Origin: Pseudomonas sp. Irchel s3h14
GTDB lineage: Bacteria; Pseudomonadota; Gammaproteobacteria; Pseudomonadales; Pseudomonadaceae
DNA length: 64,000 nucleotides
Assembly (NCBI RefSeq): GCF_900187425.1
Contig: NZ_FYDJ01000019.1
Coordinates: 34,094 to 98,093 of the forward strand
Direction of reading: 5' to 3'
A program made the translations under genes and the position numbers. Positions 35,249 through 43,064 of the stretch are shown here, in pieces. Position 1 is the stretch's first letter; every line of letters starts with the position of its first letter. The notes below the pieces were generated by a model that saw nothing but the letters and a program-made list of their open reading frames with translations, did no database searches and was not told the origin of the DNA.

Positions 35249-35929
35249 ATGTCAACCACCGAAACAATCGAGCAGGATTCCAGCCCACAGCCGCGACGAC
35301 GGATGTCCCGAGAGGACCGCCAACGCCAGTTGCTGGACGTCGCCTGGCAACTCGTTCGGGAAGAAGGCACCGACGCGCTGACATTGGGGCGACTTGCCGA
35401 GCTAGCCGGGATCACCAAACCGGTGGTGTACGATCACTTCACCACGCGCCCCGGGCTGTTGGCGGCGCTCTATCAAGACTTCGATGCCCGGCAGACAGCG
35501 CTGATGGATGCTGCGCTTCAGAGCAGCGAACCGACTTTACCCGGCACCGCCAGGGTGATCGCTTCGTCGTACGTCGACTGCGTGCTGCTTCAGGGCAACG
35601 AGATCCCCGGCGTTATCGCGGCACTGGCCAGCTCTCCGGAACTGGAGAAGATCAAGCGCGAGTACGAAGCGATTTTCCTGAACAAGTGCCGAGCCGCCCT
35701 CGCCCCTTTCGCTGGCGCGGGTGAGATCAAGGCAGCGGGATTGCGGGCGATGCTCGGTGCGGCGGAAGCCTTGTCACACGCCGCCGCGAATGGAGAAATC
35801 AGCGCCGTGCAGGCACAGGACGAACTGTACGAAACCATCATCGCCATGGTCGAAAGAAGTGCCCGTGGCGACGCTGAAAACATCGCGAAAACTGACGCCG
35901 GACCGATGGATTCGACTAGCGGTACTTGA
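35249..35929 (+). CDS. TetR/AcrR family transcriptional regulator
   Basis: The 226-residue regulator has an N-terminal TetR HTH (RQLLDVAWQLVREEGTDALTLGRLAELAGITKPVVYDHFTTR) and a C-terminal ligand-binding helical domain. It starts 86 bp from the divergent oxidoreductase gene. The intergenic ATATACTCTTGGTAAGTTAC is followed by another AGTAAGTTAC, giving two copies of GTAAGTTAC that are good operator candidates. Confidence 0.92.
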   Translation: MSTTETIEQDSSPQPRRRMSREDRQRQLLDVAWQLVREEGTDALTLGRLAELAGITKPVVYDHFTTRPGLLAALYQDFDARQTALMDAALQSSEPTLPGTARVIASSYVDCVLLQGNEIPGVIAALASSPELEKIKREYEAIFLNKCRAALAPFAGAGEIKAAGLRAMLGAAEALSHAAANGEISAVQAQDELYETIIAMVERSARGDAENIAKTDAGPMDSTSGT

Positions 35930-36048
35930 GCGCCAACCCCCAACTTTCTACGATGATTCTACGCAGCCGCTTGTTTGCTCAAGCCGTTGCGTAGGTGGTG
36001 AGTGAACTGAACCCCCAACAAGCTCATCACTTGTTTCATGCGCATCTT

Positions 36049-36101
36049 GAGCCTCAAGGGCTCTACTTCCTCCCCATCAAAGAGCTTTGAGGCTCTTTTT
36101 T
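36049..36101 (+). terminator. Possible terminator after the TetR gene
   Basis: GAGCCTCAA (from 36050) can pair with TTGAGGCTC (ending 36096), followed by TTTTTT. A shorter inner AGAGC/GCTCT pairing uses the same right arm. Confidence 0.5.
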
Positions 36102-36127
36102 ATCTGCACGATTTCCAGACACTAAAA

Positions 36128-36168
36128 AGCCCTTGGCGCGTTGTCCGCACCAAGGGCTTTTTTTGCGT
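36128..36168. terminator. Bidirectional intrinsic terminator
   Basis: AGCCCTTGG and CCAAGGGCT form a stem with a 13-nt loop, flanked by an A-tract on the left and a T-tract on the right. It terminates the acetyltransferase transcript (minus strand) and any plus-strand read-through from the TetR gene. Confidence 0.85.
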
Positions 36169-36181
36169 TGAGTCGAAGCGA

Positions 36182-36904
36182 CTAGACCAGCCGCAGTCGA
36201 GGGGACGGGGCTGGCACCGCCCCTTCACCCAGTTGCTCCCGAACAAACTCATTCGCCTTGCGCGTCATCTGGTCCAGATGCCGGTCACGCTGTTTTTCCG
36301 CATCGAGCATGGCCCGCTTGCCGTGTTTTTGCAGCAGGTACGTATGAATCTGCCGTACCTCGAGCGAGCTGTAGATCGACGCCGTATCCAACAGCGCCAT
36401 CAAACCATCGGTGCTGTGGTCAAGGGTGTTCATCAGCACCTGAGTGCTACGCACGCCCACTACCTGAAACCCCATTGCCTCAAAATACGGAACCTTGGCG
36501 ACAGCGCACGTCAGCTCGGCATGCGGATAGCGGCCTACCATCTCCCGCAGCATCTTTCGGGCGATACCCTGACGTCGATGGCTGGCCTGCACCGCCATAT
36601 ACGCCACCCCGCATGCATCGGGATCGTCCTTGACCGGCAGGTACAGCAAGAAGCCGACGACCTTCTCCGGGTCGTCTTCGTCGGTCGCGACGAGTAACTC
36701 CACCGCAATCCCTTTCGCCCCGTTCAACGCCTCCAGATAGAGGTGAACCTCGTAGCCGATCGCGTACTGGTACACGTTGTACAACAGGTTGCTCGGCGCG
36801 ATAGCGACCATGCTGATGTCGGTCAGGTAATCGACCACCATCTGCAGGATCTGGCTATTGATGTGCTCTGGGCACGGGGTTTTGAAATGGGTGATCTGGG
36901 GCAT
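36182..36904 (-). CDS. GNAT family N-acetyltransferase
   Basis: The 240-residue protein begins MPQITHFKTPCPEHINSQIL. The GNAT acetyl-CoA site is in residues ~110-140 (VAYMAVQASHRRQGIARKML, matching the Q/RxxGxG/A motif A). It has a C-terminal helical extension of ~70 residues rich in charged residues. Start at 36904 is chosen because in-frame codons upstream translate a family B palindromic repeat. A strong terminator follows. The acceptor substrate is not evident. Confidence 0.85.
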   Translation of the reverse strand: MPQITHFKTPCPEHINSQILQMVVDYLTDISMVAIAPSNLLYNVYQYAIGYEVHLYLEALNGAKGIAVELLVATDEDDPEKVVGFLLYLPVKDDPDACGVAYMAVQASHRRQGIARKMLREMVGRYPHAELTCAVAKVPYFEAMGFQVVGVRSTQVLMNTLDHSTDGLMALLDTASIYSSLEVRQIHTYLLQKHGKRAMLDAEKQRDRHLDQMTRKANEFVREQLGEGAVPAPSPRLRLV

Positions 36905-36992
36905 TCGTGGCTCTGACTCTGGGGCGGACGTGAAGAGTGTGTTCGCGGGCGTGCCTATCATAACGTGCTGACGTGACCGAAGGTGACGTAAC

Positions 36993-37103
36993 GATCGTTC
37001 CCACGCTCTGCGTGGGAATGCAGCCCGGGACGCTCCGCGTCCCTTCCGAAGCCGAACGCAGAGCGTCCGTTGAGGCATTCCCACGCAGAGCGTGGGAACG
37101 ATC
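36993..37103. repeat. Intergenic palindromic repeat, family B
   Basis: This is the third copy of the GATCGTTCCCACGC composite palindrome, with a slightly shorter inner region than the copies at 6978 and 10371. Confidence 0.9.
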
Positions 37104-37150
37104 GTCGGTCGCAAGACATTTCAACCGAGTCACGCGCTCCCCTGACCGAA

Positions 37151-37720
37151 TCACTGCTGCGGCGCAACCATCCGAAACCGGATATTGATCTTGTCAGAGA
37201 CAACACCACTAGCCCATTCACCCTCACCGACTTTGAAGTCGCTGCGCTTGAGCGTTAACTGGCCATCGAAGATCCCGATGGCGTTGTCGGCCTTCAAGAG
37301 GACCGGTACCTCCACTTCACGCGTGATCCCTCTGAGCGTGAGTTTGCCGGTGATCGAGTAACGGTTGTCGCCCAGTACCTTCACGCCGGTCGACTCAAAC
37401 GTCGCCACTGGATACGTTGCCGTATCGAACCAGGCTGGTTTTTGCAATTCGCTGTTGGCGTCGCTGCTTCCGGCATCGATGCTGTCGAGCTGGATGGTGA
37501 GCGCGGCCCGGCCTGCCGACGGGTTCGCCGTGTCGAAATCAAGCGTGGCCTCGAACTTGCGGAACGTACCGTACACACGGGAAGAGAACTGTTTAAACGT
37601 GAAGGCGATCGTGCTGGCGGTTTCATTCACCTGTGTGTATTCGACCGCCTGGGCGCAAGGCAACGCGCCGAATGCAAGGGCGGCCACCAGCACGGCGCAG
37701 GTCGGGAATCGGTGTTTCAT
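37151..37720 (-). CDS. YceI family periplasmic protein
   Basis: The 189-residue protein has a signal peptide (MKHRFPTCAVLVAALAFGALPCAQA) and the lipocalin-like YceI domain: SSRVYGTFRKFEATLDFD, DANSELQKPAWFDTATYPVATFESTGV, ITGKLTLRGITREVEVPV and FKVGEGEWASGVVSDKINIRF. YceI proteins bind isoprenoid-type ligands such as polyprenyl chains in the periplasm. Divergent from the gene at 37926. No cytochrome b561 partner is next to it, unlike in some genomes. Confidence 0.92.
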   Translation of the reverse strand: MKHRFPTCAVLVAALAFGALPCAQAVEYTQVNETASTIAFTFKQFSSRVYGTFRKFEATLDFDTANPSAGRAALTIQLDSIDAGSSDANSELQKPAWFDTATYPVATFESTGVKVLGDNRYSITGKLTLRGITREVEVPVLLKADNAIGIFDGQLTLKRSDFKVGEGEWASGVVSDKINIRFRMVAPQQ

Positions 37721-37925
37721 GGGATTCTCCGGTCGGGCTCCCGTCTTGAGCTGAGGCGCCGCACACGTGAGCCAGCGATAGGTGGACTAAAGCAAACAAA
37801 CGTCGTTAATTCCACCTGCCGCTCAGACTTCCGACCACCTGTCGGCCCACGCCAATGGCCGCCCGATAGGGCCGCTGTCCGGGTGTTTAATGACTGTCCC
37901 AACTCACCGCATCGGGAGACCGGCC

Positions 37926-38681
37926 ATGAAATTCGTCATCATCGGAGGAAGCGGGCTGATCGGCAGCAAAGTCTGCAAGAACCTCCAGGATCTGGGGCAT
38001 GAAGTCATATCAGCGTCACCGAGTACCGGCATCAACGTCATCACCGGCGAGGGCCTGGCGGACGCGCTCAAGGGCGCCGACGTGGTGGTCGACGTGGCCA
38101 ACTCCCCCTCATTCGAGGATCACGCGGCGTTGCATTTCTTTGAGACCGCCGGGCATAACCTGTTCGCTGCCGAGAAGGTAGCCGGCACCAAACACCATGT
38201 CGCCCTGTCAGTCGTGGGTACCGAAAGGATGCTCGACAGTGGTTATTTCCGGGCCAAAATGGCCCAGGAAAAACTCATCAAGGCGTCGGGGGTTCCCTAC
38301 ACCATCCTGCGAGCCACGCAGTTCTTCGAATTCATTGGTGCCATTGCTTACTCAGGCCGCGAGGACGGCAACACCATCCATTTATCGTCCGCCGCGTTGC
38401 AACCAGTGGCCTCGGTCGATGTCGCGGCCGCACTGACGGCTATCGCTCAAAAAGCGCCGATCAATCAGACCGTGGAAGTGGCCGGGCCGGATCGCCGCCC
38501 CATTGTCGAGTTCGTAAGTGAATACCTGAAACACACCAAGGACCCGCGCGAAGCCGTTTCGGACGACACGGTTCCTTACTTCGGCGCCCCGATCAATGAC
38601 AAGTCCCTCACGCCTGGCGATAACCCCATTGTTGGAGCGATCCGGTTTGAAGATTGGCTAGAGATCGCGCATCCCTCTTGA
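37926..38681 (+). CDS. NAD(P)H-binding SDR-like protein (NmrA/atypical SDR)
   Basis: The 251-residue protein has the N-terminal dinucleotide motif FVIIGGSGLIGSKV and the NmrA/atypical SDR pattern: ADVVVDVANSPSFED, HHVALSVVGTERM and SGVPYTILRATQFFEFI. It lacks a clear catalytic YxxxK in the usual place, so it may be a sensor or reductase of the NmrA type. ATG at 37926 begins directly at the fold. Divergent from yceI. Function not further resolved. Confidence 0.88.
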   Translation: MKFVIIGGSGLIGSKVCKNLQDLGHEVISASPSTGINVITGEGLADALKGADVVVDVANSPSFEDHAALHFFETAGHNLFAAEKVAGTKHHVALSVVGTERMLDSGYFRAKMAQEKLIKASGVPYTILRATQFFEFIGAIAYSGREDGNTIHLSSAALQPVASVDVAAALTAIAQKAPINQTVEVAGPDRRPIVEFVSEYLKHTKDPREAVSDDTVPYFGAPINDKSLTPGDNPIVGAIRFEDWLEIAHPS

Positions 38682-38814
38682 GTCGCCAGTGGCGATGATG
38701 ATCAGCGGGCTCAGGTATCAGCACTTCACAGGCAACGGCTTGCAAGCAATTCGGGCTGCGATAGGATGACGCCCGGATTTTCGATAGCGACTCGCGTGGC
38801 GAGAAGGATTGCTG

Positions 38815-39222
38815 ATGTTCATTGGAAGACTCGCCGGGCTCACCGGCTGCACCCCGAAAGCCATTCGACTGTACGAACAGATGGGGTTGATCCCGGAACC
38901 GGATCGCCAGGGTCGATATCGCGTCTACACCTCACATCACCTCACGCTCGTGCGCCTGATCCGCCGGGCACAGATCGCCGGTTTCAAGCTCGCCGAAATG
39001 GTGCCTCTCATCGCTGCCAAGAACACATTGAAAGCCTTTCCCGTGGAACTGGTCAACGAGGCGATCGACCTCAAGCGCCAACAGATCTTCGAGAAAATAG
39101 CCGACTTGCTAGCCTTGGTTGATCACCTCAGCGAACTCAAAAGCGAGATCAATTCACTCTTTGAGCCGGGCGCAGTGATAACGCCTCATAGCGATGCGTC
39201 AAGCGCTGGCCTAGATAGATGA
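38815..39222 (+). CDS. MerR family transcriptional regulator
   Basis: The 135-residue regulator has the MerR HTH (MFIGRLAGLTGCTPKAIRLY then EQMGLIPEPDRQGRYRVYTSH) and a long dimerisation helix. No Cys-rich metal-binding tail is present, so it is a non-metal MerR member. ATG at 38815 follows AAGGATTGCT. Its 3' end overlaps the convergent epimerase gene by 74 bp. The epimerase promoter has the 20-bp spacer and central palindrome expected of a MerR target, so this regulator probably controls it. Confidence 0.88.
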   Translation: MFIGRLAGLTGCTPKAIRLYEQMGLIPEPDRQGRYRVYTSHHLTLVRLIRRAQIAGFKLAEMVPLIAAKNTLKAFPVELVNEAIDLKRQQIFEKIADLLALVDHLSELKSEINSLFEPGAVITPHSDASSAGLDR

Positions 39223-40180
39223 ACGCCGATTGCAGGGCGACTTGTGGCGCTCGTGGACAGAAGCCTAATTCGGTCCTGGCTTTGGTGATGGCGTATTCCT
39301 GTTTGACGCCGTGGAACATCCTCACCTGACTGAGCAACAGTTGAGCTGGCCGACCGGTCAACCCGGCCCAACGCTCCTGCACCCACGCCACCGCGACCAA
39401 CAGCCATTTGGGTGTCGGCGGTGGTGGGCGATAGCCCGGTGAAACCACGTTCGCTGCATCAATGATTTCGGCCAGTGAAGAGGACCGCTCATTCGCCAGA
39501 ATGTAGCGCTGCCCTGACCGGCCTTTTTCTACCGCGAGGATCATCCCCAGGGCGACATCTCGCACGTCGACAAAATTGAAATGAAAGCCTGGGTCCAGAG
39601 GCATTTGCCGCCGTCTGACCGAATCGACAAACCTCATGGTGTCAGTCAGCTTGGCCGCGTTGGGGCCGATCATCGCCGAGGGCAACACCGACACCATCCA
39701 AAGGTTCAGGGCCTGAGCCGTGCGCCAGGCCATTTGCTCCGACAGGATCTTGGACGCGTAATAGGCATTCTCCTCCTCGTCATTCCAGTGCTCTTCATCG
39801 AGCGCCTGCCCGTTCTGACCGATGGCCGCAACGGAACTGACATACACCACGCGCTTGACCCTGGCCTTCGCCGCTGCCTGCAAAACGCGACGTGTTCCTT
39901 CCACGTTCGGCTCAATAATCTCGGCGTGCGGATGCCTCGCCCAATGCTTGAACACCGCCGCGACCTGAAACAACACGTCCACCCCGTTCAACGCCTCGAG
40001 CATGGCCGCTTCATCGAGCAGTTCGGCATACACCCTTTCGCAATCCAGCCCCTCGAACGCTGCCGAATCGTTCACATCACGAACCCCGGCGCGGACTCGG
40101 TAACCCTGATCGAGCAAGGCTCTGACCAAGGTATTGCCCAGATGCCCATTAGCCCCTGTGACCAGACATAACTGACTCAT
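39149..40180 (-). CDS. NAD-dependent epimerase/dehydratase family protein (dihydroflavonol reductase-like)
   Basis: The 343-residue extended SDR starts MSQLCLVTGANGHLGNTLVRAL and has VDVLFQVAAVFKHWA, catalytic VYVSSVAAIG and the YYASKILSE Tyr/Lys pair, then VSVLPSAMIGP. This matches dihydroflavonol-4-reductase-like proteins that reduce carbonyls using NADPH. ATG at 40180 has a GAGGGGGAC ribosome site; in-frame codons upstream run through the promoter. The 3' end overlaps the convergent merR-type gene. Substrate unknown, perhaps an electrophilic carbonyl. Confidence 0.9.
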   Translation of the reverse strand: MSQLCLVTGANGHLGNTLVRALLDQGYRVRAGVRDVNDSAAFEGLDCERVYAELLDEAAMLEALNGVDVLFQVAAVFKHWARHPHAEIIEPNVEGTRRVLQAAAKARVKRVVYVSSVAAIGQNGQALDEEHWNDEEENAYYASKILSEQMAWRTAQALNLWMVSVLPSAMIGPNAAKLTDTMRFVDSVRRRQMPLDPGFHFNFVDVRDVALGMILAVEKGRSGQRYILANERSSSLAEIIDAANVVSPGYRPPPPTPKWLLVAVAWVQERWAGLTGRPAQLLLSQVRMFHGVKQEYAITKARTELGFCPRAPQVALQSAFIYLGQRLTHRYEALSLRPAQRVN

Positions 40181-40226
40181 ACAACTGTCCCCCTCGCTTG
40201 AACAAACATCCGTTTTGGCGAGGACG

Positions 40227-40258
40227 ACCTTAGCCTCTGTCCCTTGGGACAGAGTCAA
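40227..40258 (-). promoter_or_regulatory. MerR-type promoter with palindromic operator
   Basis: On the minus strand TTGACT (40258-40253) and TAAGGT (40232-40227) are separated by 20 bp, which is longer than optimal. The spacer contains the dyad CTCTGTCCCTTGGGACAGAG (40235-40254, plus-strand reading; perfect 9-bp arms). This is exactly the architecture of promoters activated by MerR proteins. It drives the epimerase gene. Confidence 0.8.
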
Positions 40259-40268
40259 TATCAGCGGA

Positions 40269-41012
40269 TCAAAAGATCGCAGCCTGCGGCGCCACCGTGA
40301 CATCCGCCTGACCGCTGGCCTTCAGGGCTGCGCGCACGAAGCCTTCGGCCTTTTTGCGCTCCACAAATGCCCTCACATACGCAGCACCTGCCTCTCGATC
40401 TCGAGGCACAGCCATCGCCTGGCGAATGGCCGTGAAGGCCCCTTCAAGCACGCGATAACGCGGGTCCGCATCGGCCACTTTCTGCAACGGTTGGCGCACG
40501 CCCGCCGCGGCATCCAGGTCCTTGTCGAAGAACAAATCGACCGCAGCGGCGGAGGTTTCCGCCCGCGCCAGTTGCGCGTGTTTCAAGGTGCGCGCGAGGA
40601 ACAGGTCATAGGCCGCGCCCTTGCCGACCGCCAGCCGCAACCCTGGCTGATCGAGATCTTCGACGGCCACAAAGGGCGAATCGGCCGCTACCAGGTAAGT
40701 ACCTTCAATGATCACGTAGGGCGCACTGAACGCGATCTGTTGCTCGCGCACGGGCTCGATGGCAAGGAACGCAAGGTTCCAGGCCCCCTCCTCCAGCGCG
40801 GCAAACACTTTACCGGCGGCGTCGAACGTCACCATCTCCAGACGCACGCCAAGCTCTTGCGCCAGTGCTTTGGCCAACGCGACGGAGACGCCTTGTGGCG
40901 ATCCATCCTGGCCCTGCTGAGCCAATACCGGATTACCGAAATTGATCGCGGCGCGAAGGACGCCTTGCGGGGCGAGATCTTCAAGAACTGCCGGGGTGAT
41001 AGCACTCATCAT
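40269..41012 (-). CDS. Amino-acid-binding-like protein (SBP_bac_3) without signal peptide
   Basis: The 247-residue protein has the family 3 solute-binding fold: LAPQGVLRAAINFGNPVLAQ, GVSVALAKALAQELGVRLEM, WNLAFLAIEPVREQQIAFSA and the C-terminal YVRAFVERKKAEGFVRAAL. The N-terminus MMSAITPAVLEDLAPQG has no signal peptide, so as written the protein stays in the cytoplasm. No ABC transporter genes flank it. It could be a cytoplasmic sensor or enzyme of this fold, or a start mistake, but no upstream codon gives a signal. Confidence 0.85.
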   Translation of the reverse strand: MMSAITPAVLEDLAPQGVLRAAINFGNPVLAQQGQDGSPQGVSVALAKALAQELGVRLEMVTFDAAGKVFAALEEGAWNLAFLAIEPVREQQIAFSAPYVIIEGTYLVAADSPFVAVEDLDQPGLRLAVGKGAAYDLFLARTLKHAQLARAETSAAAVDLFFDKDLDAAAGVRQPLQKVADADPRYRVLEGAFTAIRQAMAVPRDREAGAAYVRAFVERKKAEGFVRAALKASGQADVTVAPQAAIF

Positions 41013-41089
41013 TTTAAGAATCCTTGACTCGAGAACGCTGAGTGAAGCACGCCGGGCAACGCGTTATCCAGTGAGGGCTCTGATCTTTG

Positions 41090-41785
41090 TCAACGATGAC
41101 CGGAGCGCTGCTGCGCGGAACTGGACTCTCGCTGCCATGCCCGCTGCAACAGCTTGATGACCTCGGCATCCGAGGTCTGGGTAAAGTCCATGTACCAACG
41201 ACTGATCGACATCATCCAGTCGGGAATGATCGGGCATATCAGCTCATCCACCTCGCTGCGCAGCGCCTCCGCCGTCTCAATCGGCGCCACCGGCACGGCG
41301 ACGACGATACGAGACGGCGCTTGCGCACGCACCGCGTGGATCGCCGCCATCATCGAGGCGCCTGTCGCCAGGCCGTCGTCGATCAGGATCACCACCTGAT
41401 CCTTGAGTTGCACAGGTGCGCGCGTTCCCCGGTAAACCTTCTCGCGGCGTAACAGCTCCCGGGTTTCCCGGGCGACCACGTCATCGAACGTGGCCGGGTC
41501 AATCGGGTGAACCCGCAGCGCATGTTCATTGAGGATTTGGATGCCGCCGCTGGCGATGGCGCCCATGGCGAACTCCTGATGAGACGGAACGCCCAGCTTG
41601 CGCACCAGCATCAGGTCCAGACGAACGTCCAGTGCAGCGGCCACTTCATAGGCCACCGGCACACCGCCACGGGGCAAGGCGAGGACGATGACATCGGGGC
41701 GATGAGCATATTCGAGCAGCGGTTCCACCAGACGTCGCCCGGCTGCTGCCCGGTCCTGCAGGATGGTGGGCGATGAGGGACTCAT
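41090..41785 (-). CDS. Phosphoribosyltransferase family protein
   Basis: The 231-residue type I PRTase-fold protein has the PRPP-binding motif VVILIDDGLATGASMMAAI, the N-terminal VIVLALPRGGVPVAYEVAAAL and LMLVRKLGVPSHQEFAMGAI. This is the large bacterial subgroup often paired with dienelactone hydrolase or stress genes. It lies 104 bp downstream of the universal stress protein gene on the same strand and may be cotranscribed with it. No nucleobase can be assigned. Confidence 0.88.
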   Translation of the reverse strand: MSPSSPTILQDRAAAGRRLVEPLLEYAHRPDVIVLALPRGGVPVAYEVAAALDVRLDLMLVRKLGVPSHQEFAMGAIASGGIQILNEHALRVHPIDPATFDDVVARETRELLRREKVYRGTRAPVQLKDQVVILIDDGLATGASMMAAIHAVRAQAPSRIVVAVPVAPIETAEALRSEVDELICPIIPDWMMSISRWYMDFTQTSDAEVIKLLQRAWQRESSSAQQRSGHR

Positions 41786-41889
41786 TTGAAAACCTCCTCA
41801 GGCGATCGCGCCTGTCGGTTCGCATCACACGGTCACCCACGGATTGTCGGTCTGACGGTGGCTGACATCAAGTTCAGCCTCGACGCCCT

Positions 41890-42774
41890 CTAGACCGCCA
41901 GAACGCTGCAAGGCACCTGATACAGAATATGTTCGGTTGTGCTGCCCAAAAGCTTGTCCACCCCATGGGACTGGACTCTGCCCATCACAATCACATCCAC
42001 TTGATGCGCGTTGGCGAACTCGCTCAGGACCGTGACGGGGTGTCCCTCAATGAAATGTCGACGATCAGAGGGCACACCGAACCGACCGGCCAACTTGAGG
42101 AATGATTTTTCCAGGTCTGTGCGCAGCGATTTAGTGAGCTCAGCCAGCGTAAAACCGCCCATGTCCGCCAGGAACGCGGCCGAAATATTGCAGGCGTACA
42201 GCAAATGCAACTCGGCATCACACTGCATGGCGAGGCCGCACGCTTGCTGGATGATCCGGTCATTCAGTGTGTTGTCGGCAGACGCGGCATCCGACACTTC
42301 CACCGCTGCGACGACCTTGCGTGGCAACACGTAACCGCTCCCGCCCACCAGATAAAGTTGTATCGGACAATGGCGCAGCAAGTGCCAATCCAAAGGCGTG
42401 AAAAAAGCACGTTTAAGCGCTGATTCATGCTGAACTTCCTTGATCAACAGGTCGGGCTGCATTTCCATGACGTGATCAAGAATTGCTTCGCGTAAATCAT
42501 CGGCCCATGCCACCTCTGTAGTGGCGTCGATGCCCCTGCCACGCAGACTTTTTGCCTGAGCCTTGAGCCAGTCGCCATGATCCTGCAGGTAGCGCTCCCG
42601 AGCCTTTTCCCGGTCGCCTTCTTCGAGCAGCGACAACATATCCAACGATGGAATCAAGGCGGCGATATGCAAACTCGCACCGCAGGCCAAGGCCAGCGCT
42701 GCGGCATGGTTTATTGCCTGGGAATGGCGCAGGGCCGGGTTGATGATCAGTAACAACCGTTGATACTGGCTCAT
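41890..42774 (-). CDS. Universal stress protein with two Usp domains
   Basis: The 294-residue tandem UspA protein has a first domain at ~1-140 (MSQYQRLLLIINPALRHSQA) and a second at ~150-290 ending in the ATP loop VIVMGRVQSHGVDKLLGST and PCSVLAV. It resembles UspE-type proteins. ATG at 42774 follows GGAGGAAAATC. An ANR-like TTGATCTACATCAG site lies about 130 bp upstream, which fits oxygen-limited expression known for Pseudomonas usp genes. Cytoplasmic. Confidence 0.92.
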   Translation of the reverse strand: MSQYQRLLLIINPALRHSQAINHAAALALACGASLHIAALIPSLDMLSLLEEGDREKARERYLQDHGDWLKAQAKSLRGRGIDATTEVAWADDLREAILDHVMEMQPDLLIKEVQHESALKRAFFTPLDWHLLRHCPIQLYLVGGSGYVLPRKVVAAVEVSDAASADNTLNDRIIQQACGLAMQCDAELHLLYACNISAAFLADMGGFTLAELTKSLRTDLEKSFLKLAGRFGVPSDRRHFIEGHPVTVLSEFANAHQVDVIVMGRVQSHGVDKLLGSTTEHILYQVPCSVLAV

Positions 42775-42903
42775 GATTTTCCTCCAGTCAGGTGGGTCTT
42801 CGACGCGAGCTGTCCATCGACCGTTGCCGAGGCCAGTGGTTGCGTCCTCGCAGGATCGAGTGCCCGCGTTAATCCAGATTCCTCCTCCAGCATTCCCCGC
42901 CAA

Positions 42904-42917
42904 TTGATCTACATCAG
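42904..42917 (-). promoter_or_regulatory. ANR/FNR-like box
   Basis: TTGATCTACATCAG differs from the TTGATnnnnATCAA consensus at one base. It is about 130 bp upstream of the universal stress protein start and so is a plausible site for ANR activation under low oxygen. Confidence 0.6.
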
Positions 42918-43024
42918 ATATTTGTATGAAGCATAGACATCCGTTGATTCCGGGAGTCCGAAACGCTCAATACTTGATGGGTAAACTCGCGGATTGATCG
43001 CAAACCGATTCAATCCAGAAAGCA

Positions 43025-43053
43025 AATGGGCCGCCGTGTTAACGGCAGCCCAT
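43025..43053 (-). terminator. Possible terminator of the MATE gene
   Basis: On the minus strand ATGGGC-T-GCCG and CGGC-G-GCCCAT pair around TTAACA, followed by TTTGCTTT. The T-run is weak. Confidence 0.45.
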
Positions 43054-43064
43054 TGTTTGGCTGC

